DNA of 64,000 nt from Hyphomicrobium_A sp044507625 (GTDB lineage Bacteria; Pseudomonadota; Alphaproteobacteria; Rhizobiales; Hyphomicrobiaceae), in the NCBI GenBank assembly GCA_044507625.1, contig JBIQJE010000003.1:186001-250000 (forward strand), read 5' to 3'. Position numbers and translations under genes: made by a program. This document shows positions 45,450-54,945 of this stretch, piece by piece. Numbering within the stretch: position 1 is the first letter of the stretch; each line of letters begins with the position of its first letter. Under the pieces are notes generated by a model. It ran no database searches. It saw only the letters and a program-made list of their open reading frames with translations, and was not told the DNA's origin.

Positions 45450-46343
45450 TCAGCGAAAGTTAAAAGAGACCGAGAACCGGAGCTGGGATGGCGAAGCGCC
45501 GGCAGGCGGTGCCGGAAAAGGTGCCGCCGAACGCACGCCGGCAAGAACTATACGATCGGTTGCAGCATTGCCGGAAGACTTTGCGATGCGCGCATAGCTG
45601 AGCCCCCCAGCGGTCGTGACGCCGAAAGAAACCACGACCGAACCCTTCCCTGCTCCGCTGCGCGGAACGTGTCCTGAAACTTTCGCACGCACGCGCGAAG
45701 CGTAGTTGAGCACGCTGCCGGTGCTTGCCGACGCGCGAGGCGCTTTAGACTTCGCGCCAACGCTTGACTGCTCGGCACTAGTGGTTTTGTGCGGAGTCGG
45801 CTGGCGCTTCTGGATAGGTTCGCTTGTTGAGACCTCCCGCAGAGGCGTTTTCGCGAGTCGCGGATCGGGTTTCGGCTGAGGCTTCTGTACCTCATGCAGA
45901 TCCTTGCCCGCCGCCTCGTCGACCGTCGCGTTCCCCTTGATTACATCGACGCCGTGCGCCGGGGTATCGCTGCTGGGGAGTTCCCTCGGCTCCAAGTCCG
46001 AGGCTTTTAGCTCGCGGACGTCCGACACTGCAATCGCCTTGGTTTGTTCCTGCACGATGTCCGAGATCTCCTCGGCGGGAAGCTGTTCCACTGTGCTCGA
46101 GAGGGAGAGCTCGATGCTGACGGCGGGCGTTTCCTGCTGAACGAGACCGGAACGGTCGCTGACCCAGAGGACCCCTGCCAAAGCGGCTGCAACGTGAAGG
46201 GAGAGAGACGCGCAAGCGCTAGCCGCGCGAAGTCCCGGCAGAGGCGAAGCAGGAATTTCCAAGAAGGTGACATCGCGCACGTCGCCGACGGGCGGCTGCT
46301 CACCATCGGGTAAGAATGACTCGTCGTCTGCGAAATTGGTCAC
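45450..46343 (-). CDS. tonB: TonB family energy-transducing protein
   Basis: 297 residues from a GTG preceded by ttgaggg. One N-terminal transmembrane helix (about 45-65), then a long Pro/Lys/Glu-rich periplasmic linker (K-P-Q-P-K-P-D-P) and a C-terminal TonB box-binding domain ending R-F-S-V-S-F-N-F, where G-K-G-S-V-V-V-S-F-G-V-T-T-A-G and S-S-G-N-A-A-T-D are the family marks. It transfers proton-motive energy from ExbB/ExbD to outer-membrane receptors. ExbB/D are not in the window. Twelve bases after a YncE-like gene in a receptor operon. Confidence 0.87.
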   Translation of the reverse strand: MTNFADDESFLPDGEQPPVGDVRDVTFLEIPASPLPGLRAASACASLSLHVAAALAGVLWVSDRSGLVQQETPAVSIELSLSSTVEQLPAEEISDIVQEQTKAIAVSDVRELKASDLEPRELPSSDTPAHGVDVIKGNATVDEAAGKDLHEVQKPQPKPDPRLAKTPLREVSTSEPIQKRQPTPHKTTSAEQSSVGAKSKAPRASASTGSVLNYASRVRAKVSGHVPRSGAGKGSVVVSFGVTTAGGLSYARIAKSSGNAATDRIVLAGVRSAAPFPAPPAGASPSQLRFSVSFNFR

Positions 46344-46355
46344 GCGCCCTCAATC

Positions 46356-47315
46356 CTAGCGAAGGAACACTCCCCATGGTGTGGTCCCAACTGGCACCTC
46401 CCTTGCGACCTCGTTGTTTGCCGTATCAATGATGGTGACCGAGTTCGACTTGCCATTGGCAACGAACAACCACTTGCCGTCGCGGCTCGTCGTCATGTTC
46501 CATGGCCGCCGCCCAACCTTGACCTCGGCTGCTATCTTGAGCGTCCCGGCATCGATGACAGTCACGCTGTTGTCGGACCGGTTCGAAAGATAAACCCACT
46601 TGCCGTTTGGATGAACGGCAAGTCCGGCGCCACCTTTGCGGTAAGGTACATTTGCCAACGGCTCATGCGTGGAGGCGTCGAGCACGGCCATGAAGTCGGA
46701 GTCCTGGCATGCAACGAACACTCGCCGGCCGTCGGCGGAGAACGCGATATCGCGCGGATGAATGCCGACGGGCACAAGCTTGATCGACTTGCGCGCAGCG
46801 ACGTCGATGACATCGACCTCAGCACCATTTTCAGCTGTGACGTAAAGCCAGCGCCCGTCGGGGCTGAACTTGGCGCGTTCCGGGTTTTCACCCTGTGTGT
46901 CGACCTGGAACGTTTCGGTGTTCTTGGCCGTGTCGATGAAGGAGACGGTGTTGGCTTCTTCATTGGCAACAACAATCCACTTGCCATCGTCGGAGATAGC
47001 GACTCCCTCCGGTGAGGAGGCGAGCGCCACGGTGGCAGTGCGCTGGCGAAGGCCGAGATCTATAACGACCAGTACGTTGTTTGGCTGGTCGCTGACATAC
47101 ATAAAGCGGCCATCGGGCGTGACAGCGGCACCGCGTGGCTTGTCGCCTGCCGGAATCGTGCCGACCACCGCGCCTCTGTCGATGTCGATAACAGACACAG
47201 TGCCGGCACCTTCGTCAGTCGTATAGGCAATGGATCCGGCATGTGCCGGATCCATTGTGATGAGAGCCACGCTTAAAGCCAAAGCTGATGCGGAAAATGT
47301 CATGCGCTTTGGCAT
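46356..47315 (-). CDS. YncE-like periplasmic beta-propeller protein 1
   Basis: 319 residues with a signal peptide (M-P-K-R-M-T-F ... D-P-A-H-A). Seven repeats of about 42 residues of the form V-x-V-I-D ... P-D-G-x-x-x-Y-V-S-N make a seven-bladed propeller of the YncE family (YVTN repeats). YncE of E. coli lies next to the TonB-dependent receptor gene yncD, reported to import PQQ. The start at 47315 removes an upstream frame inside the receptor gene; the gap to it is four bases. Confidence 0.85.
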   Translation of the reverse strand: MPKRMTFSASALALSVALITMDPAHAGSIAYTTDEGAGTVSVIDIDRGAVVGTIPAGDKPRGAAVTPDGRFMYVSDQPNNVLVVIDLGLRQRTATVALASSPEGVAISDDGKWIVVANEEANTVSFIDTAKNTETFQVDTQGENPERAKFSPDGRWLYVTAENGAEVDVIDVAARKSIKLVPVGIHPRDIAFSADGRRVFVACQDSDFMAVLDASTHEPLANVPYRKGGAGLAVHPNGKWVYLSNRSDNSVTVIDAGTLKIAAEVKVGRRPWNMTTSRDGKWLFVANGKSNSVTIIDTANNEVAREVPVGTTPWGVFLR

Positions 47316-47319
47316 TCGC

Positions 47320-49497
47320 TCACCATTTGTGCGTGTATTGGGCGCTGAACACTGCGCCCTGCGCCGCGGCATGGGTGACATCTCCTTCCAGGAACTGCTG
47401 CGACTGAGGCGTGTAGTAGAGACGATTAAAGACGTTTTCCACGCCCAGCAGCAGGGTGTCTTCGCCAACCTTGATCTCACTGAACCAATCGAATGTTGCG
47501 AAGCTGTCGATTGGGCGCTTAAACGCCAGGTTGGCGCCGTTGAAGCGGTCGCGGTCGCCGCTGTACAGCATCTGGAAGCGGTTCTTCATCCACGAGGTCG
47601 TCTGGTGTTCGATGTAGGCCGTCGCTTTAGGAGGACGAATGCGCTGGTTGTTGAGGTAAATCCAGCCCAAGGAATCCGTCTCGAGATCTTGCTTGCCCTC
47701 GATCCATGAGTATGTGCCTCCGGCCGTTAGCGTATCAGTGATGCGCACGTCGGCAGTCAGCTCGACACCAAAGATGCGCTCCGGTGCGCGGACGATCCCC
47801 GAGTTCACATTGAGCGGCGGGTTCGCGCCGAGATCGGACTCGTTATAGAAGACGGCGACCGTGCCGCTTACTCGATCCCAGTTTCCGCGGGCACCGATCT
47901 CGTAGTTGTCGACCAGTTCCGGCTCGATAAGCAATTTGTCCACGTCGGTGAACGGAGTGCTGATCGGACCGGCGCGTCCGCGTCGCAGCACCTGCCGAAC
48001 GTCAGGCAGCGAGAAGCCCTGGGAGAAATTCGCGTAGACGTCGATGTTCTGCGTGAGGTCATACACCGCGCCGGCGTTAAACAGGGTGGCGGCGAAATCC
48101 AGCTTACCGCCGTCGACGACGGTGTTTGAGCCGAGAACCGTGAAGGTCGGAACATCGATGAAGATGTTTTCGCGGCGAACACCGGCGCGCAGCGTGAGCT
48201 TATCGATCGGACGCCATTCGCCCTGTGCAAACGCCGCAATGCTGTCCTGGCTGTATCGATTGAGCCAGCCGTACTCACGCCCAGTATAGCGAAATACTGT
48301 CTTGCCGCTGCTGGCGACAGTCGCTGCATCCATCTCGCGGACGTTCTGATGGATATTCTCGTGCTGGTAATCTGCGCCCCAAAGAATGGATGCGGTCTTG
48401 CTGACAGGAGTGTCGATCTCCAAACGGCTGCCGGCCTTCTCGGAGTAGATGGTGTCCTGGTAGGTCACTGGATCGAACCCGAAGAAGGGGGTCGAGCGCG
48501 CCCAATAGTCCTTGTAGAACGCTTGGTAATGGATGCTGCTGCCGTAGAAGTCCTTGTGGTTGTAGTCAAACGTAGCGGCAAGATTGCTGACGCCGACCGG
48601 GTCATCGAAGCTTGCACCATTGACCGCCCGGCCCTTGGCGCCAGTGTAGACTTCGAGCTGGTTTGGATCGCCGATCCAATTGGTATCTTGCACGTTCTTG
48701 AAGGCGTTGAGCGTCAGCTGCGCCGTCTGCTTCTTGTCGACATCGACAGAGAACTTCCCGAACACATTCCACTGCTCGGTATCGGAGATACCACCATCTC
48801 GATGCGGGTTGGGCGCAATACGATCGCCGTCGGCATCGAAGAACGCGCCAGTGTCGATGTAAGAGGCACCAAGCAGATACCCAAACGCACCCGAGCTGCC
48901 TGAGGTTGTGTGGCTGACATTCTTCGTAATGCTATCGGTGTTGAGTGCCGACAGCGAGGTGTTGAAGCCGACTGACGTCGTGTTTTGCGGGCCACCGGAT
49001 GTCGGCTTCTTGGTGATGATGTTGATAAGACCGCCGGTGGCGCCATCGCCGTAGATGGCGGTGGTCCCTCGAACGACTTCGATCCGCTCGATCATCGACG
49101 GATCGACGACCCAGAAGTTCTTGCCGGGATCGAAGATCGGATTCTGCTGTACGCCATCGACGAGGATGATCGGTTTGCGGCCACGAAGTGTCTGACCGTA
49201 GCTGCTCATCGTCTGATTGCCGACGGTGAGACCGGGAACCAGCTTACCCAGAGCTGCTGCAAGATCGTTGTTGCTGAGGCGAACCTGAGACTGGATCTCC
49301 TCCTGCGTAATCACTGTCACCGAGTTCGCCAGTGAGGACAGCGATTCAGATTTGCGAGTCGCAGAGATGACAAACGGGTCCAGAACGATTTCCTGGGCGA
49401 CAACCGGAGCAACTGCGCCCCAGGCATAAAGAGCCAGGACGATGCTTGACGCCCCAAGGTAGGGGCTTGGCTTACTCTTCGACGCATACGCACACAT
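47320..49497 (-). CDS. TonB-dependent outer-membrane receptor
   Basis: 725 residues. A signal peptide (about 1-35, ending V-V-A-Q) is followed by a TonB box (D-P-F-V-I-S-A-T), a plug with L-R-G-R-K-P-I-I-L-V-D-G-V, I-E-R-I-E-V-V-R-G-T-T-A-I-Y-G-D-G-A-T-G-G-L-I-N-I-I-T and a 22-stranded barrel ending in H-K-W. The plug resembles hydroxamate/aerobactin-type siderophore receptors. It should bring a metallophore, metal complex or cofactor across the outer membrane. It is the first of a receptor, YncE, TonB run, downstream of an ABC importer on the same strand. Confidence 0.9.
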   Translation of the reverse strand: MCAYASKSKPSPYLGASSIVLALYAWGAVAPVVAQEIVLDPFVISATRKSESLSSLANSVTVITQEEIQSQVRLSNNDLAAALGKLVPGLTVGNQTMSSYGQTLRGRKPIILVDGVQQNPIFDPGKNFWVVDPSMIERIEVVRGTTAIYGDGATGGLINIITKKPTSGGPQNTTSVGFNTSLSALNTDSITKNVSHTTSGSSGAFGYLLGASYIDTGAFFDADGDRIAPNPHRDGGISDTEQWNVFGKFSVDVDKKQTAQLTLNAFKNVQDTNWIGDPNQLEVYTGAKGRAVNGASFDDPVGVSNLAATFDYNHKDFYGSSIHYQAFYKDYWARSTPFFGFDPVTYQDTIYSEKAGSRLEIDTPVSKTASILWGADYQHENIHQNVREMDAATVASSGKTVFRYTGREYGWLNRYSQDSIAAFAQGEWRPIDKLTLRAGVRRENIFIDVPTFTVLGSNTVVDGGKLDFAATLFNAGAVYDLTQNIDVYANFSQGFSLPDVRQVLRRGRAGPISTPFTDVDKLLIEPELVDNYEIGARGNWDRVSGTVAVFYNESDLGANPPLNVNSGIVRAPERIFGVELTADVRITDTLTAGGTYSWIEGKQDLETDSLGWIYLNNQRIRPPKATAYIEHQTTSWMKNRFQMLYSGDRDRFNGANLAFKRPIDSFATFDWFSEIKVGEDTLLLGVENVFNRLYYTPQSQQFLEGDVTHAAAQGAVFSAQYTHKW

Positions 49498-49817
49498 ACT
49501 CACACACCCCCGAACGCACGTCTTTCGACGCGGGATACACAACTGCACTGGTTCTTGCTGGATTTACCGAGAAGCACGCCGCCGACTGCTACATCAGCGA
49601 AGCGTCGCGTCCGTTCTTAGCTTGGCGTTTCTGCTATCGTCATAGGCGGCCCCCCGGACGCATCAACTACAGAGATTTCCACGCTATTTACGTGATCGCC
49701 CAGAAGTCTACGTGTGGGTACGCTGCATGCGCCACTGCTTACACCGGCAATCAAATTTGCCATAACTTCCCGAGTCGTCGGTGCGATGGCGCGCCCGCGC
49801 AGCGGGAATATTGCCCG
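49498..49817 (-). promoter_or_regulatory. Upstream region of the receptor operon
   Basis: 320 bases between the second YncE-like gene and the receptor gene. No real frame. It should hold the receptor promoter; I see no Fur- or Irr-like box I can defend. Confidence 0.35.
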
Positions 49818-50768
49818 CTATGGAACAATGAAACTACCGAAGGCCATGGGCCAGCGCAGATCGTCCACCGTAGCCTCGAACTGGTACGTCTTGCCGTCGA
49901 GGATGGTAAGCGTGTTGGCGCGGGTGGTCGCCACGTAGATTTTGTCAGCCGTCGCATCGTAGCTGATGCCGCGGGGGAACTCGCCGACGGTAACTTGTGC
50001 TTTCACTTTTCCGTCGGAGCTGTCGAGAATGGTGACGACGTTCGATTTCGGACTTGAAACGTATACGTCGCGACCATCTGCGCTCATGCCAACGCCCTGT
50101 GGGCCATCCGTAACGGCGATCGCCTTGAGCTGTTTACCCGTAGTAGCGTCGATAATCGCGAGGGTGTTATCGCCAAAAGTGGGCACGTAAAGCCGGCTAG
50201 CATCCGGGTGGATAGCAATCCCATAAGGCTGCGGACCGGTGAGAATGGTCGATGACACCTCATCGGTCAGCGTGTCGATCACCGAAATCGACTGGCTGTG
50301 ATTGTTGGTGACGTAGACCTTCGTTGAGGCGGGGTCGGCTACCAGGCACCGGGGACTGGTCCCGACTGCTATCGTCTTCGACACCTTAAGGGCGTTGGCG
50401 TCGATGACGGATATCGAATTTGCATCAGCGTTCGCCACGTAGACTTTGCCGCCATTGGGCAGCACCGTCAGGCCGGTCGGGTTTCTATCGACATCAATGG
50501 TCGCAATCACCTTGCCGGAAGCGGTGTCCAACACGGACACATCATCGGAGCCACTGTTGGTCACATAGGCCCGCGCCCTTTTAGGATCGACCGAAACGCC
50601 CCATGCGCTGGTCCCTGTGCGCACGCGGTCGACAACCTTCTTCTCCGCAAGATCGATGATGGCAACGGTTCCACGTCCATACTCGGGAACGAATGCCCGT
50701 CCAGCTTCTACCGGCAGCGTGCCGGTCAAGGTAAGGCACAACGTTAGACCCGCTACGCTACGCTTCAT
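49818..50768 (-). CDS. YncE-like periplasmic beta-propeller protein 2
   Basis: 316 residues with a signal peptide (about 1-22, M-K-R-S-V-A-G-L-T ... V-E-A). Repeats of the form V-Y-V-T-N-x-x-S-x-S-I-S-V-I-D-T and G-P-Q-P-Y-G-I-A-I-H-P-D build a seven-bladed propeller. It is related in fold to the protein at 46356 but clearly divergent. Two such proteins around one receptor suggest binding of the imported ligand in the periplasm. It follows the RpiR regulator by 26 bases. Confidence 0.85.
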   Translation of the reverse strand: MKRSVAGLTLCLTLTGTLPVEAGRAFVPEYGRGTVAIIDLAEKKVVDRVRTGTSAWGVSVDPKRARAYVTNSGSDDVSVLDTASGKVIATIDVDRNPTGLTVLPNGGKVYVANADANSISVIDANALKVSKTIAVGTSPRCLVADPASTKVYVTNNHSQSISVIDTLTDEVSSTILTGPQPYGIAIHPDASRLYVPTFGDNTLAIIDATTGKQLKAIAVTDGPQGVGMSADGRDVYVSSPKSNVVTILDSSDGKVKAQVTVGEFPRGISYDATADKIYVATTRANTLTILDGKTYQFEATVDDLRWPMAFGSFIVP

Positions 50769-50794
50769 TTTTCCCCCGGTCTGTTGTCATTGAT

Positions 50795-51670
50795 TTAGAG
50801 GCTGTTCTTGCGCTTCCCCTGGACGTGCTGGCGCAAATTGTTGAGTTTGCTCAACGCCGACACGGCCAGCGGCCGGTCACGCGCGATCACACCCATCAGC
50901 AATGCTTCGAGGCAGACGAGCGTGGTGCCGTGGAGCGCAATGTTGTCAGCGCGCCCCCGCGGCGCAGGAACGACGACCTTCGCGTGCCGTGACAGTCGCT
51001 CGTCGAGAGAATCTGAAATGAGAACGATAGGAACGCGGCATCGCCGTGACTCGGCGATCGTCGCTTCCGCCTCGGGATAGGTGCGCCCATACGCAAGCAT
51101 CAGTAGCGCGTCGGCAGTCTCCAGGTGGAGGAGCTGATCAGCAAGCGTACTGCCGGTGGCGCCGAGTAGAATGCCGGGGCGACCATTGCGGGAAAAAGAG
51201 AAACAGGCGTACGCTGCGAGCGTTGTTGTCGGTCCCATGCCGAAGAAAGCGATACGCTTCGCACTCACGAGCACTTCTATGGCCGCGGCCATCTGCGTCC
51301 GAACAGAACGGCTGGCCAAGCGAGACACGCCCTCACGATGCGCACTGAGGACATGGCTGATCGCCGTATCGGCATCCTCGATAGCAGAGAGGGTGCGGTC
51401 CAGGTTATCGGCGGGCGTCACCCAATCGGCCGCCACTGAGGCCAGATCCTCTTTCAGTTCCCGCAGCCCGGCATAGCCTAGAGCCTGCACGGCGCGCACT
51501 ACAGTGGCATCGGAGGTCCCGATGGCGAGGCCGAGCTCGATGGCCGACATCGACATCGCTTCGTGGCGGTTGGCATCGATGTACTCTGCGACTCTTCGGA
51601 GCGCCGGGGTGAGGCTTCGCGAACTACCGAGCAGGCGTTCCGATATTCTGTCGTTGATCGACTGTTTCAC
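50795..51670 (-). CDS. MurR/RpiR family transcriptional regulator
   Basis: 291 residues. The N-terminal domain (about 1-80) has L-T-P-A-L-R-R-V-A-E-Y-I and A-T-V-V-R-A-V-Q-A-L-G-Y-A-G, the HTH-6 fold of RpiR proteins; the rest is a SIS sugar-isomerase domain (F-F-G-M-G-P-T, V-L-I-S-D-S). RpiR proteins usually sense phosphosugars; a subset in Rhizobiales sits next to iron or heme uptake genes. Here it lies between an ABC importer and a receptor group, so it likely controls them, ligand unknown. Confidence 0.87.
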   Translation of the reverse strand: MKQSINDRISERLLGSSRSLTPALRRVAEYIDANRHEAMSMSAIELGLAIGTSDATVVRAVQALGYAGLRELKEDLASVAADWVTPADNLDRTLSAIEDADTAISHVLSAHREGVSRLASRSVRTQMAAAIEVLVSAKRIAFFGMGPTTTLAAYACFSFSRNGRPGILLGATGSTLADQLLHLETADALLMLAYGRTYPEAEATIAESRRCRVPIVLISDSLDERLSRHAKVVVPAPRGRADNIALHGTTLVCLEALLMGVIARDRPLAVSALSKLNNLRQHVQGKRKNSL

Positions 51671-51825
51671 GTCCCGATTCCGGCTTTTCGGTCGGAGGAT
51701 TAGACAGCACCCAGCGGTGCGGCGGTGAGATTTTATACCTCAGGCTAAACATGCCTGCCCATGTAGTAGCAGAGCGCATTCGCGCCCTACCAATCCCCTC
51801 CCACGCGATCCTCCGCGGTCAGATC

Positions 51826-52557
51826 CTAGCTTCCAGTCGGAAAGACCAGCGTTTGGCCGTCGATTGACACTCGCGCAAAGCTCTCTCCGAAGACGTTGTC
51901 GATCTCACAGGACTGCGCGACTTCGATTGTCGAGGCATCCTGGACGAGGCGCCCCCGGTTCATGAGCAGAATTCGGTCAACGGAGGCGAATGCCAGATTT
52001 AGCTCGTGCAGCACGACCAGAACGCCGGTCCCCTTTTCCCGCGCCTCTCGACGCAGGATGCGCATCATTGCCCGCTGTTGTTTTATGTCGAGGCTGGCGG
52101 CCGGCTCATCGGCAAAAAGAAACGGAGTGCCGGCCGCCAGTGCGCGCCCGATCATCACCCGTGCCTGCTCGCCACCCGAGAGACTTTTGATGCGGCGCGA
52201 AGCGAACTCGCTGAGGCCCAAGCGCTCAATCGCCCAGGCGGATTGCAATGGTGAAGCCGCTCCCAGAGCGATAATGTCGGCAACCTCCAGATCCCACAGA
52301 AAGTCCTGCTTCTGGGCGACATAACTCAGCAGGCGCGCTCGCTCGCGGGCCGAATATGCTGAAACCGGCTTGCCGTCGATTGAGACAGACCCTTCCGTAG
52401 GTTGACGCAGGCCGACCATCGTCCGCATCAAGGTCGACTTTCCTGCCCCGTTCGGTCCCAGAAGACCGACGACTTCGCCTCTACGCAACGAGAGTGACAC
52501 ATCGTCGATCAACACTGACCGAAGCTGTTCAACGCGCAGATTTTCAACCTTGATCAT
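51826..52557 (-). CDS. FecE/HmuV-type ABC transporter ATPase
   Basis: 243 residues. Walker A G-P-N-G-A-G-K-S, signature L-S-G-G-E-Q-A-R-V, Walker B F-L-F-A-D-E-P and H-loop V-V-L-H-E-L-N are all intact. It powers the adjacent FecCD-like permease. Its ATG overlaps the permease stop by ATGA, so they are coupled; the longer upstream frame lies inside the permease gene and is not ABC-like. Confidence 0.93.
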   Translation of the reverse strand: MIKVENLRVEQLRSVLIDDVSLSLRRGEVVGLLGPNGAGKSTLMRTMVGLRQPTEGSVSIDGKPVSAYSARERARLLSYVAQKQDFLWDLEVADIIALGAASPLQSAWAIERLGLSEFASRRIKSLSGGEQARVMIGRALAAGTPFLFADEPAASLDIKQQRAMMRILRREAREKGTGVLVVLHELNLAFASVDRILLMNRGRLVQDASTIEVAQSCEIDNVFGESFARVSIDGQTLVFPTGS

Positions 52558-53543
52558 CGGTATCGCCGCACGAGCAGGAGCAGAAAGAACGGTGCACCGA
52601 TCAGCGATGTGATCAACCCTAACGGAATTTCCGAAGGGGCGAGCACGGAGCGCGAGACCCCGTCGAGAGCAGCAAGCATACCGCCCCCGACGAAGAACGA
52701 GTGAAAGAGCAACGGCGCATGACGCTCGCCGATCCACCAGCGCACGGCATGGGGAACGACGAGGCCTACGAAGCCGAGCACACCACCCCAGGCTACGGCG
52801 AGTCCGGTCGCGAAGGCAGCGACGGTCAGAGAAAGCGTCAGAAAGCGGCCAACCTCGATCCCCATCGTGGCTGCCGTCGATTCACCGAAGCCGAGCAAGT
52901 CGAGGCCGCGGGCCAAAGAAAAGGACGCCAGGAAACATGTTCCCGTCAGCAGCGCAAAAACGAGCAGCGTCGCGCCCGTCGGCGACTGCAGTCCGCCCAG
53001 CGTCCAGCTAATTATTGCGCGTAGGCTGACATTATCATCCGAGAGAACAAGCGTGGTCGTTGATCGTGTCGCGGCGAGAAGGGTTGAAAGGGCGATCCCG
53101 ACAAGCAGCATTCCGGCAGCGTCGCGGATTCCCGCCGCCCTGCTTATTCCCAATACAAGCAGGGTTGCGCCCCATGCGCCGATAAAAGCAAGAACAGGAA
53201 GCTCCGCGCCCGAGAGCCAGATCGATGGGAGCAAAATTGCTAACGCGGCACCGAGGGCACCACCGGCCGAACTGCCAAGTAGGAATGGCTCGGCGAGAGG
53301 GTTGCGAAAAGCGCCCTGGTAGATAACGCCGGCCAATGCGAGGCAGGCGCCCACAAGAAAGGCGCCGACGACGCGCTGCAGACGCCATTCGAGGACGAGC
53401 GTCTCCGGCGTGGGACCGGCTGCGGTCAACGTCTCGAAGAGCTTCAGCGGGGTCGCTGCCTTAACGCCGAGGCTGGCGCCGACCAGAATGCCCGCCAAGC
53501 CAACGAGCAGCGCAAGAGTAGCTGAAAAGGCCAAGCGTTGCAT
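52554..53543 (-). CDS. FecCD/BtuC-type ABC transporter permease
   Basis: 329 residues with about ten transmembrane helices. It shows R-L-Q-R-V-V-G-A-F-L-V-G-A-C-L-A-L-A-G-V near the N-terminus, N-P-L-A-E-P-F-L-L-G, G-V-L-G-F-V-G-L-V-V-P-H and L-P-A-E-I-P-L-like S-E-I-P-L-G-L-I-T near the end, all marks of iron-siderophore, heme and B12 permeases. It is translated from a TAATG overlap with the binding-protein gene. Confidence 0.92.
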   Translation of the reverse strand: MQRLAFSATLALLVGLAGILVGASLGVKAATPLKLFETLTAAGPTPETLVLEWRLQRVVGAFLVGACLALAGVIYQGAFRNPLAEPFLLGSSAGGALGAALAILLPSIWLSGAELPVLAFIGAWGATLLVLGISRAAGIRDAAGMLLVGIALSTLLAATRSTTTLVLSDDNVSLRAIISWTLGGLQSPTGATLLVFALLTGTCFLASFSLARGLDLLGFGESTAATMGIEVGRFLTLSLTVAAFATGLAVAWGGVLGFVGLVVPHAVRWWIGERHAPLLFHSFFVGGGMLAALDGVSRSVLAPSEIPLGLITSLIGAPFFLLLLVRRYR

Positions 53544-54436
53544 TACGTGAACGCCTCGGGATGGATGGCGCGAGCCAGCACCTCGATCGCCTCTGCCTGG
53601 CGCGGCCCCGGAATTAGCATGAACCCGCGCGGTATCACCGCGACGCGTCCCTCGCGTATGGCCCGTAGCGCGGTCCATCCCGGACGGTCGGCGATGGAGG
53701 CGGTCGTCACATGAGTATTATTTGCCAGCACGACAACGACGTCGGGATCGGCGTCGGCTAGGCCTTCCAGGGTTACCTGTGGTGGCCCTATCAGGTCGAA
53801 GGCATTTAGCCCTCCCGCGCGTCGGATGGTATCTTCCGCATAGTGACCGGACCGAATGGTTTGAAAAGCTGCGGTGCCTGCGGCGCCTGTTTCCAGATAG
53901 ATGCGGCGCACCGGACGGCTGGCAAGCTTCTGCCCGACGGCTGCAGCCTTCGCCTCCATTGCGCCGATGAGCCGATCGGACCCCTCGCGAAGGTCGAGTG
54001 CTGTCCCGAGCAGACGAATGTATCGCGTGATGGATGCAAAGTCGGAGTACTTCGCAAGGAACACTGGGACACTCATAGCCGAAAGCGGATCCGCCAATTG
54101 TGCGGTCGCGTCCGTGTCCACTCCCATGACGACGAGATCCGGATTCAACGACAGTATTGCTTCGACGGAGAAGTTTAGGGCGCCGCCAATCCTGGGAAGG
54201 CCAAGCACGCTCTCTGGGTAGAGGACCACGCCGCCGATCCCAACCAGTCGATCTTCGGCACCAAGGGAAACCACGCTTTCGACCATTGGTGGGTGTATGG
54301 CGATAATTCGCCGAGGTGCGGACGGAAGATTGAGGGTGTTCCCTACAGCATCCTTAAACTCGGTTGCGCGCGCGAAGACACCAAGCTGTGCAGTCATCGC
54401 CGCCGTAAGGGCGAGAAAGCGACGTCGATGAAGCAT
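53543..54436 (-). CDS. Periplasmic binding protein of the FecBCD-type importer
   Basis: 297 residues with a signal peptide with a twin-Arg-like N-terminus (R-R-R-F-L-A-L-T, about 1-24). The body is a class III binding protein: R-R-I-I-A-I-H-P, L-N-P-D-L-V-V-M-G, and H-P-E-A at the C-terminus. It resembles FepB/HemT/BtuF proteins that bind iron siderophores, heme or corrinoids. First gene of the operon binding protein, permease, ATPase, so transcription begins in the gap upstream. Confidence 0.88.
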   Translation of the reverse strand: MLHRRRFLALTAAMTAQLGVFARATEFKDAVGNTLNLPSAPRRIIAIHPPMVESVVSLGAEDRLVGIGGVVLYPESVLGLPRIGGALNFSVEAILSLNPDLVVMGVDTDATAQLADPLSAMSVPVFLAKYSDFASITRYIRLLGTALDLREGSDRLIGAMEAKAAAVGQKLASRPVRRIYLETGAAGTAAFQTIRSGHYAEDTIRRAGGLNAFDLIGPPQVTLEGLADADPDVVVVLANNTHVTTASIADRPGWTALRAIREGRVAVIPRGFMLIPGPRQAEAIEVLARAIHPEAFT

Positions 54437-54945
54437 CGAAACCGATTACCCCGGTTCCCCGAGATCCCGACTGATCGACGGGACAGGCGGAATCTGCGGA
54501 ACACCTCCGAGGCCCGATCGCCTCTTGCGCCAACTTAAGGCAATGTAACCCGTGACTACAAGGTCAACATTCTTCAGGAAAAATTCCCGTCGGCGATCAC
54601 GGTCGTGCCCTTCGCCTCGCGCCAAGCCTCGCACCAAAGTGGTCGCCTCGTAAACGCTCATCGGAGTGAAGCAAGCTGACGCGGTAGGTCAGAAATGACG
54701 ATGCGCGACCGGCATGTACTCTGCAGTCATTCTGTGCTGCGAAACAGAACAGCTCTCGGTGACCGTTGACGCTCCCTGTCTTCTCGACCTAGCTTGCGAT
54801 CGGGATGGAGTCCCTACTTGTCGAGAAGGTGATGACTCCTGCTTGACCGGGCCGCCGTTGCCGGGCTTGGCGGTAGGGGAGCAACAAACATCCGACTGCC
54901 AGTCCCACGAGCGCGTCGCCCTTTCTATTGCCCAAGGGTGGCTCC
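54437..54945. other. Divergent intergenic region, presumed promoters
   Basis: 509 bases between the importer operon (minus) and the MFS gene (plus). Overlapping frames on both strands with Ser/Arg/Cys-rich sequence are not convincing. It should hold both promoters. Confidence 0.4.
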
